Assembly (NCBI GenBank): GCA_026418875.1
Contig: JAOAAM010000373.1
Coordinates: 1-12,092, forward strand
Length of the DNA: 12,092 nt
Source of the DNA: Gemmataceae bacterium
Lineage (GTDB): Bacteria > Planctomycetota > Planctomycetia > Gemmatales > Gemmataceae
Direction: 5' to 3'
Shown: piece after piece, positions 7,561 through 12,092 of the stretch
Layout of the letters: the number at the start of each line of letters is the position of its first letter
How positions within the stretch are numbered: the first letter of the stretch is position 1
Made by a program: the position numbers and the translations under genes
Notes under the pieces: generated by a model
Told to the model about the DNA's origin: nothing
The model's input: only the letters and a program-made list of their open reading frames with translations
Database searches by the model: none

Positions 7561-7635
7561 CCGTGGTGACGCGGTCAGTTCGAACTCATCCAGGACGAAG
7601 CCGAGTTCGATTTCCTGACCACCTCCCCTCCACGG
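7561..7635 (+). repeat. Three-tier nested inverted repeat (hairpin A)
   Basis: Three perfect helices nest in one another. CCGTGG (7561-7566) pairs with CCACGG (7630-7635), GGTCAG (7573-7578) with CTGACC (7615-7620), and TCGAACTC (7580-7587) with GAGTTCGA (7603-7610). The internal loops are asymmetric (TGACGC against ACCTCCCCT; T against TTTC) and the apical loop has 15 bases. That makes 20 base pairs, too many to be likely by chance in 75 nt. A neighbouring helix, GTGCC (7524-7528) with GGCAC (7546-7550), precedes it. Read as RNA on the plus strand by analogy with the T-run that follows hairpin B. Confidence 0.6.
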
Positions 7636-7697
7636 CGGCACGGGGTCGAAAGGACCGCGAGTCACCTTTCGATGAAACCCCGTGCCGCGTCTCTTTT
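7635..7697 (+). terminator. Long two-tier hairpin followed by a T-run (hairpin B)
   Basis: GCGGCACGGGG (7635-7645) pairs perfectly with CCCCGTGCCGC (7678-7688). Directly inside, TCGAAAGG (7646-7653) pairs with CCTTTCGA (7665-7672). This gives 19 pairs, an 11-base apical loop and a single TGAAA bulge (7673-7677). The 3' arm is followed by GTCTCTTTTG, with TTTT at 7694-7697. On the minus strand no T-run follows. The most economical reading is an intrinsic terminator on the plus strand, ending an upstream small RNA or acting as an attenuator 155 nt before the next ATG. The T-run is interrupted, so termination strength is uncertain. Confidence 0.55.
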
Positions 7698-7852
7698 GTC
7701 CCCGGAGCACGAACGGGGCATCGCTGTGTGAAGGTGAGCGGCGTGGCCCGCCTCTTGTCGGAGGCTTGGTCCGGGCGTATCCCTTTGGATGCACCGGATT
7801 CCGAGGCCCGGGCCGAACCGGTTTTCTCCCACCGCACCCCGGAGTCAAGGGC

Positions 7853-8560
7853 ATGATTCAAGTCGAGCACCTGACGAAATACTACGGCGACTACCCGGCG
7901 GTCCGAGACGTGACCTTCTTCGTCGAGCGCGGTCAGGTCGTTGGGTTTCTCGGTCCGAACGGTGCCGGCAAGTCCACCACCATGCGGATCCTTGCCGGTT
8001 ACTTGGCCGCGACCTCCGGGAAGGCCACGATCGACGGAGTGGACGTGTTCTGGGACTCCGTGGAGGCGCGTCGGCGGATTGGCTACATGCCCGAGAGCTG
8101 TCCGTTGTACCCCGAGATGCGGGTTGTCGAATACCTGCGATTTCGTGCGGGACTCAAGGGACTTTATGGTTCGGCTCGACGCAAGCGGTTGGACTATGTC
8201 CTGGAGCGATGTTGGTTGAAAGAGGTGCGACGGCAACTGATCGGCACCTTGTCGAAGGGTTATCGCCAACGCGTTGGTCTGGCCGATGCCTTGATCGCCG
8301 AGCCGAAAGTGCTGATTCTCGATGAGCCAACCTCCGGTTTGGACCCGACCCAAATCCGCGAGACACGCAAATTGATCCGGGAACTCGGCGAAGATCACAC
8401 GGTCTTGTTGTCCACGCACATTCTGTCCGAAGTCGAACGGATTTGTGAGCGTGTGATCATCATTAACAAAGGCGAGGTGGCATTGGATCGTTCGTTAACC
8501 GACGGGGAGGCGACGGGCCGCCTGGAGGAAGTATTTGTCCAGATCACTGGGGCGGAGTAG
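7853..8560 (+). CDS. ABC transporter ATP-binding protein, GldA-like
   Basis: This 235-aa ATPase subunit powers the permease encoded next. Motifs are complete: Tyr11 A-loop, Walker A GPNGAGKS (34-41), GYMPESCPLYPEM (77-89; Glu at the usual Q-loop Gln, as in many ABC-2 ATPases), signature LSKGYRQR (133-140), Walker B with D-loop VLILDEPTSGLDP (153-165) and H-loop STHILSE (187-193). The MPE...LYPEM segment and LSKGYRQRVGLA are typical of the GldA/CcmA-type family. GGAG lies eight bases before the ATG at 7853; a longer in-frame reading from further upstream would translate the hairpin region and shows no family similarity. The stop is five nt from the next ATG, so this is the first gene of an operon with the permease, the GldG-like gene and the DUF4340 gene. 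Substrate unknown. Confidence 0.95.
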   Translation: MIQVEHLTKYYGDYPAVRDVTFFVERGQVVGFLGPNGAGKSTTMRILAGYLAATSGKATIDGVDVFWDSVEARRRIGYMPESCPLYPEMRVVEYLRFRAGLKGLYGSARRKRLDYVLERCWLKEVRRQLIGTLSKGYRQRVGLADALIAEPKVLILDEPTSGLDPTQIRETRKLIRELGEDHTVLLSTHILSEVERICERVIIINKGEVALDRSLTDGEATGRLEEVFVQITGAE

Positions 8561-8565
8561 CGGCG

Positions 8566-9324
8566 ATGCGAGCCACGTGGACGTTGATACGGCGTGAGGT
8601 GACTGCCTACTTTCTCTCGCCGATCGCTTATGTCGTTCTGGCGGCGTTTCTGCTAGTCACGGGGCACTTGTTCTACCTGACAATGACCTCGCTCACCGCC
8701 CGCGGGCCGGTCGGCATCGAGTGGCCCATGCGAGGGCTATTGGCCGACGAAAGGTTCTGGCTGGTCTTCCTGTTCATTCCCCCACTGCTGACGATGCGGC
8801 TGTTCGCCGAAGAGCGGGGGAGCGGCACGCTGGAGATGTTGTTGACCGCGCCGCTGCGAGACGGGCAGGTCGTGCTTGCCAAGTTCCTCGGGGCTTGGAT
8901 TTTTTATGTGCTCTTGTGGCTTCCCACCGCCATTTACCTGCCCGTGCTGTTGCATTTCACCGATGGGCGATTCCAAATTGACCCCTGGCCAATGGCGACA
9001 TCGTACTTGGGATTGCTCCTCGCGGGAGCCATGTTTCTCTCGCTGGGCATGTTCATCAGCAGTCTGGTGCGCAGTCAGATGGTGGCCGCGGTGGTGTCGC
9101 TGGTGCTGAGTTTAGGATTCGTCTTGGCGGCCTTTTGGCGGCCGGAGATGGACACGTCGGGGCTGACGTACCGGCTGCTTTATTTCTTCAGCGTGCCGCT
9201 GCACTTCAGCCACGATTTTACTCGAGGATTGATCGACTCGCGGCATGTGGTGCTTTACGTCAGCGTGACCGTGTTTTTCTTGTTCCTCACGGTTCGAAGC
9301 TTGGAGTCGCGGCGTTGGCGGTGA
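8566..9324 (+). CDS. ABC-2-type permease, GldF-like
   Basis: A 252-aa inner-membrane permease, the membrane partner of the ATPase at 7853. Six hydrophobic segments are seen at about 17-39, 63-80, 104-128, 144-165, 171-190 and 227-244. Between segments 2 and 3 is the conserved cytoplasmic motif LLTMRLFAEERGSGTLEMLLTAP (its core MRLFAEERGSGT is at 77-88), the hallmark of GldF-like ABC-2 permeases and the likely contact with the ATPase. The ribosome site GGAG (8554-8557) overlaps the end of the ATPase gene, which implies translational coupling. The chain ends with a short basic tail (SRRWR). Family assignment is firm; whether it exports a substrate or only moves envelope proteins mechanically is not known. 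Confidence 0.94.
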   Translation: MRATWTLIRREVTAYFLSPIAYVVLAAFLLVTGHLFYLTMTSLTARGPVGIEWPMRGLLADERFWLVFLFIPPLLTMRLFAEERGSGTLEMLLTAPLRDGQVVLAKFLGAWIFYVLLWLPTAIYLPVLLHFTDGRFQIDPWPMATSYLGLLLAGAMFLSLGMFISSLVRSQMVAAVVSLVLSLGFVLAAFWRPEMDTSGLTYRLLYFFSVPLHFSHDFTRGLIDSRHVVLYVSVTVFFLFLTVRSLESRRWR

Positions 9325-9361
9325 GCCGGCGGGGACGGTAGGAACGAGACGGGGGCTGGTC

Positions 9362-11887
9362 ATGTCCTCTTTCCATGTGCTGATTCGAATTCTCGGATTG
9401 CTGGGGCTGATGGCGGGGATGGTTGGCACCATCATCCTCGTCGGTGAACTACCGACGTTCGACTGGGACACGCTGCGTGGCGCTTGGGAGGGTCAATACG
9501 GGAACTGGGTGCGTGGCTCGGCATACGCCGTGGTGGTCGGTTGGGGGATCGCCCTGATCGTCGCGACCTTGGATGGTCTGGCCGCCTTGTTTCGGGCTGC
9601 GGGGCGACGCAGCATCTTGGGCGTGAACGTGGTGTTGCAGGTCGCCCTTGCCGTGGTCTTGCTCGTCGGGGTCAACGTCTTCTCGTTCCTGCATTACCAG
9701 CGCTGGGATCTGACTCGGGAGCGCGTCTTTACCCTCAGCCCTGAGTTGGCCGAACAACTTCGGCAACTCCGAGGGGAGACGACGATCATCGTCTACCAAC
9801 TGCGGCAGCCGGCGGCCCGTTTGACGGCACAGCCCCCGGACCGTTACGATCTGGCCGCGGAACGCACCGTCGTCGAGAAAGTGAAAGACCTGGTCGACCT
9901 GTTCCGGGAGTTTGGCCCGCAATTCCGCGTCGTGGTCCTCGATGTGGAGGAGGAGGGTTACGACCGGAAACTCGCGGAATTGGTCCGTCAGTTCCCACCA
10001 TTGGACGGTGCCATTCGGGCGGCTCCCGAAAGCAGCATCCTGTTCTGTTCCGGTCGGCATGTCCAGCGAATGGGATTCAGTGAGTTCTACCGTTTGGACA
10101 AATCTGCCTCGCGCGAGGCCAACGACGGTCGAGGTAATCTCGTCCTCCTCAATCAAGGAGTTGAAACGTTCGCCCGGAATATCCTGTCGATTGAGGAAAA
10201 GCGGCCCCGAGTCGCGATTCTTGTTTCCCATCCGTGGCTCAGCACCGAGGGACAGGTCGAAGAATACACCTTGGCCGGCCTGCGAAAGTCGCTGACCAAT
10301 CATGGCTTCGATGTCCGCGACATCCTCACGAACAAATTGGTGGGTCGTCGAGGTCGCGGTTTACGCCTTGAGCGGGCGGCGCTCTCCCTGGAGGAAAGCC
10401 GGCTCGATCGAGTGGAGGCCCAACTCAGCGCGGTACGGCTGCAACTGATCCAAAACCGGGCCGAAGTGGAACGATTCCGCGAATTGCTCGACTTGTTCCG
10501 TTCCCCACTGAGCGACGAGCAGGTCAGCGACCGCCTCAGCGCGATGTTCGGCCGCCGACTGGCCGTCGGCCCGGAAGAGAGGGCCAAGAACATCCGCAAC
10601 CTGGAGGAACGTTTGCCGGAGATCGAGTCGGAAATCGCGGAGAAAGAGCGTAAAGAGCGCGATCTCGAGGCCGAGTGGGATTCCCTTCAGGCCCAGGAAT
10701 CGGTCTCCGAAGGGCAACGCGAGACGGACTTGTACAAGAAGCTGGCGATGCTTTTGTCGGATTGCGATGCACTGATTGTTGCCCGCATGACGTTGATCGA
10801 CACGAGCATCGGCGACGTGGTGCCAAACAGCTTGCATCAACTGGACGAACAACATGTTCGCGCGATTCGGGAGTTCATCGCGTCGGGCAAGCCGTTGATG
10901 TTTTGTGGCGGGCCGACGAACGAGCCTCCGGACAATGATTTCTTCGCGCGTTCCGGGTCGGGACCGGACGGGTTGGAGAACCTTTTGAGTGAATTGGGAC
11001 TGGTGCTGGCCCCTCAGGCCGTCTTGTACGACGCCGAGGCCGATGCGTATGCAACGAATCAAGTGCTGGCGTTCGGCCGTGGGGGTGGAATCGAAAGCAT
11101 CCCGGCCTTGGAATTCACCGAGACCGAGGTGCCAACGGGGGCTGTGTGGGAGGGGCGAGAAACCCGCCCGAATCCTTTGGGGCAAGCGTTGCTGCTCGTG
11201 CAACGGAGCGCGGGTGAACCGATCGACCTGCGTGTGCGGTATCCCCGGCCGCTGTACTATCGGCCCCGCGGGGTCCAAGTCACGACCGCTGCCTCCTTCT
11301 TGCAAACAATCCGAGCGTGCTGGAACGAGGATAATCCCTATCCGACGGAAGAGCGTCCGATTCCTCGCTTCGACCCGCCCAAGCCGGACGACCCGAAGCG
11401 GGGGACCTTGCACGAGCGTCGGCGAGGACCGTTTCCGGTGGGTGTCGCCTTCGAGGCGCGACTGCCGGCATCTTGGCACCGGCCCGAGGTCGGCGCGATG
11501 GAGGCGGCTCGATTCGTCGGCTGGTCGCCCATCGCGCCGGGGGGGCTGCCGACATTTTTCGCCGCCAATGCCGTCCTGCCCGCGGATTGGGGGGTGAGCA
11601 CACCGCAGAGCGAGGAGCGGAAGGCCCGAATCGTCGCGATTGGACACGGGGGGTGGTTCTCCGGCCCGCAATTGTCCGTGGCCCAAGAGGCCTTGTTGAT
11701 CCACTCCCTGAATTGGCTCCTCGGCCGCGACTATCGCTTGCCCCATGCCCGACAGGTCTGGTCGTTCCCCCGCGTCCCGATGTCGGAGCGAGAACTTTAT
11801 TATTGGCACACGGGAACGCTGCTCGGGCTGCCCGTGTCGTTCGCGTTGCTCGGTCTGGCGGTCATGATGATCCGCCGCACACGTTGA
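9362..11887 (+). CDS. GldG-like ABC auxiliary membrane protein with coiled-coil insertion
   Basis: An 841-aa membrane protein of the GldG/ABC_transp_aux type. Three N-terminal membrane segments (about 7-28, 53-77, 86-109) lead to the hallmark RWDLTRERVFTLSP (114-127). A large extracytoplasmic part follows, with RPRVAILVSHPW (281-292) and RRRGPFPVGVAFE (687-699), then a final membrane segment (819-837) and a basic end (IRRTR). Between ~333 and ~445 is a highly charged helical stretch with heptad-like spacing, probably a coiled coil. It splits the domain and makes the protein longer than typical GldG relatives, as I recall them (roughly 500-650 aa). The late motif usually read as GDSDF appears here as GHGGWF (761-766). 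The start at 9362 follows GGGGG by six bases. It follows the permease by 37 nt and precedes the DUF4340 gene by 22 nt. It probably works with the transporter in the envelope; its exact role is unknown. Confidence 0.9.
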   Translation: MSSFHVLIRILGLLGLMAGMVGTIILVGELPTFDWDTLRGAWEGQYGNWVRGSAYAVVVGWGIALIVATLDGLAALFRAAGRRSILGVNVVLQVALAVVLLVGVNVFSFLHYQRWDLTRERVFTLSPELAEQLRQLRGETTIIVYQLRQPAARLTAQPPDRYDLAAERTVVEKVKDLVDLFREFGPQFRVVVLDVEEEGYDRKLAELVRQFPPLDGAIRAAPESSILFCSGRHVQRMGFSEFYRLDKSASREANDGRGNLVLLNQGVETFARNILSIEEKRPRVAILVSHPWLSTEGQVEEYTLAGLRKSLTNHGFDVRDILTNKLVGRRGRGLRLERAALSLEESRLDRVEAQLSAVRLQLIQNRAEVERFRELLDLFRSPLSDEQVSDRLSAMFGRRLAVGPEERAKNIRNLEERLPEIESEIAEKERKERDLEAEWDSLQAQESVSEGQRETDLYKKLAMLLSDCDALIVARMTLIDTSIGDVVPNSLHQLDEQHVRAIREFIASGKPLMFCGGPTNEPPDNDFFARSGSGPDGLENLLSELGLVLAPQAVLYDAEADAYATNQVLAFGRGGGIESIPALEFTETEVPTGAVWEGRETRPNPLGQALLLVQRSAGEPIDLRVRYPRPLYYRPRGVQVTTAASFLQTIRACWNEDNPYPTEERPIPRFDPPKPDDPKRGTLHERRRGPFPVGVAFEARLPASWHRPEVGAMEAARFVGWSPIAPGGLPTFFAANAVLPADWGVSTPQSEERKARIVAIGHGGWFSGPQLSVAQEALLIHSLNWLLGRDYRLPHARQVWSFPRVPMSERELYYWHTGTLLGLPVSFALLGLAVMMIRRTR

Positions 11888-11909
11888 TCGTTGCCCTACG
11901 AGACGAGCC

Positions 11910-12092
11910 ATGAGCCTCCGAACCACACTGCTGTTGTTGCTGCTGACCGCCGCAGGGGCGTTCGCATGGTGGCGGTGGGACGAAGTTTCGTCGTGGGTCG
12001 GCATCAAGGAAGCGTCGGCCTCCGCCGACGCCGTGGGGCCCCGCGCGGTCGTCCCAAATCTGACCCCGAATTCGATCCAGAGTGTGGAGGTC
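11910..12092 (+). CDS. DUF4340-type protein, N-terminus only (cut by window edge)
   Basis: Only the first 61 residues are present. They show one N-terminal membrane anchor or signal segment (LRTTLLLLLLTAAGAFAWW, 3-21), a linker rich in Ala/Ser, and VVPNLTPNSIQSVEV (47-61). That last piece matches the usual start of DUF4340 domains, where a phrase of the type V-x-P-D/N-L-x-P-x-x-I-x-S-V/I-E-V opens the first beta strand. The gene begins 22 nt after the GldG-like gene. DUF4340 genes regularly follow gldG-like genes, and that context adds weight. The frame is open to the window end. Confidence 0.78.
   Translation, partial: MSLRTTLLLLLLTAAGAFAWWRWDEVSSWVGIKEASASADAVGPRAVVPNLTPNSIQSVEV

Larger units (their letters stand above)
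7199..7852. other. 654-nt intergenic region, right part rich in nested inverted repeats
   Basis: This is the only long gap in the window. The left part (7199-7400) shows little: one weak hairpin (AACCC 7268-7272 with GGGTT 7281-7285) and a TTGACT at 7308-7313 without a -10 box at the right distance. From 7407 to 7792 the sequence is a near-continuous chain of hairpins, listed separately. The last stretch holds small hairpins GCCTC/GAGGC (7750-7765) and GTATCC/GGATGC (7777-7792), and a weak promoter-like pair TTGTCG-17 bases-TATCCC (7755-7783). The ribosome site GGAG at 7841-7844 serves the next gene. Open frames crossing the region are low-complexity shadows without recognisable domains. Confidence 0.7.

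Noticed and set aside
7575..7620. GTTCGA motifs resembling a tRNA T-arm
   Set aside because: No acceptor, D or anticodon arms fit around them. The bases are part of the nested hairpin.
7570..7731. A short frame with protein-like text (QFELIQDEAEFDFLTTSPP)
   Set aside because: It has no start codon at its head, stop codons precede it, and the acidic text comes from the inverted-repeat arms GAACTC/GAGTTC. A decayed gene remnant is possible but not supported.
7308..7856. A 182-codon plus-strand open frame across the intergenic region
   Set aside because: It lacks a domain and a ribosome site, has low-complexity Arg/Ser-rich content, and crosses the inverted-repeat chain. The repeats explain the sequence better.
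1..8560. The two ABC ATPases as copies from a recent duplication
   Set aside because: They share only family motifs; signatures (STGMK versus LSKGY), linkers and lengths differ throughout.
10361..12007. A 548-codon minus-strand open frame
   Set aside because: It is antisense to the GldG-like gene and the start of the DUF4340 gene. The translation is rich in Arg, Gln and His without recognisable motifs.

Overview
The window is about 12 kb of gene-dense, GC-rich bacterial chromosome. Its gene content suggests a planctomycete, possibly Gemmataceae-like. The evidence is a very long exported protein joining cyclase-fold repeats to DUF4159 domains, an exported HEAT-repeat protein, and an ABC/GldG-like/DUF4340 cassette beside housekeeping genes. 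The lineage is an inference from this content, with no marker gene to confirm it. I saw no mobile element, CRISPR array, rRNA or tRNA.

Left half, minus strand, in order of transcription. ftsY (SRP receptor) is followed by a strong terminator-like hairpin. A stand-alone CheY-like receiver gene comes next with its own candidate promoter. Another candidate promoter follows, then a 767-aa exported protein (cyclase-fold N-terminus, two tandem DUF4159 domains). Then come argJ (arginine biosynthesis) and an ABC-2-type ATPase that runs off the left edge. The last three genes are closely spaced (33 and 90 nt gaps) and could share a transcript.

Centre. ftsY and a plus-strand exported HEAT-repeat protein diverge from a 135-nt region with an AT-rich core that reads as a -10-like box on both strands. 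After the HEAT gene comes the only long gap, about 650 nt (7199-7852). Its right two thirds are unusually rich in perfect inverted repeats that stack into multi-tier hairpins. One ends in a terminator-like T-run 155 nt before the next gene, and an 8-nt segment offers a competing pairing. This is the best candidate in the window for something undescribed: a structured small RNA or a regulated leader.

Right half, plus strand. A compact four-gene cassette encodes an ABC ATPase (GldA-like), an ABC-2 permease (GldF-like), an 841-aa GldG-like auxiliary membrane protein with a coiled-coil insertion of about 110 residues, and the start of a DUF4340 protein cut by the right edge. Such cassettes are known in many bacteria, including non-gliding ones. 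The likely product is an envelope ABC transporter with large periplasmic partners and an unknown substrate.

All assignments come from reading motifs and sequence by eye. No database search, folding program or alignment was run.
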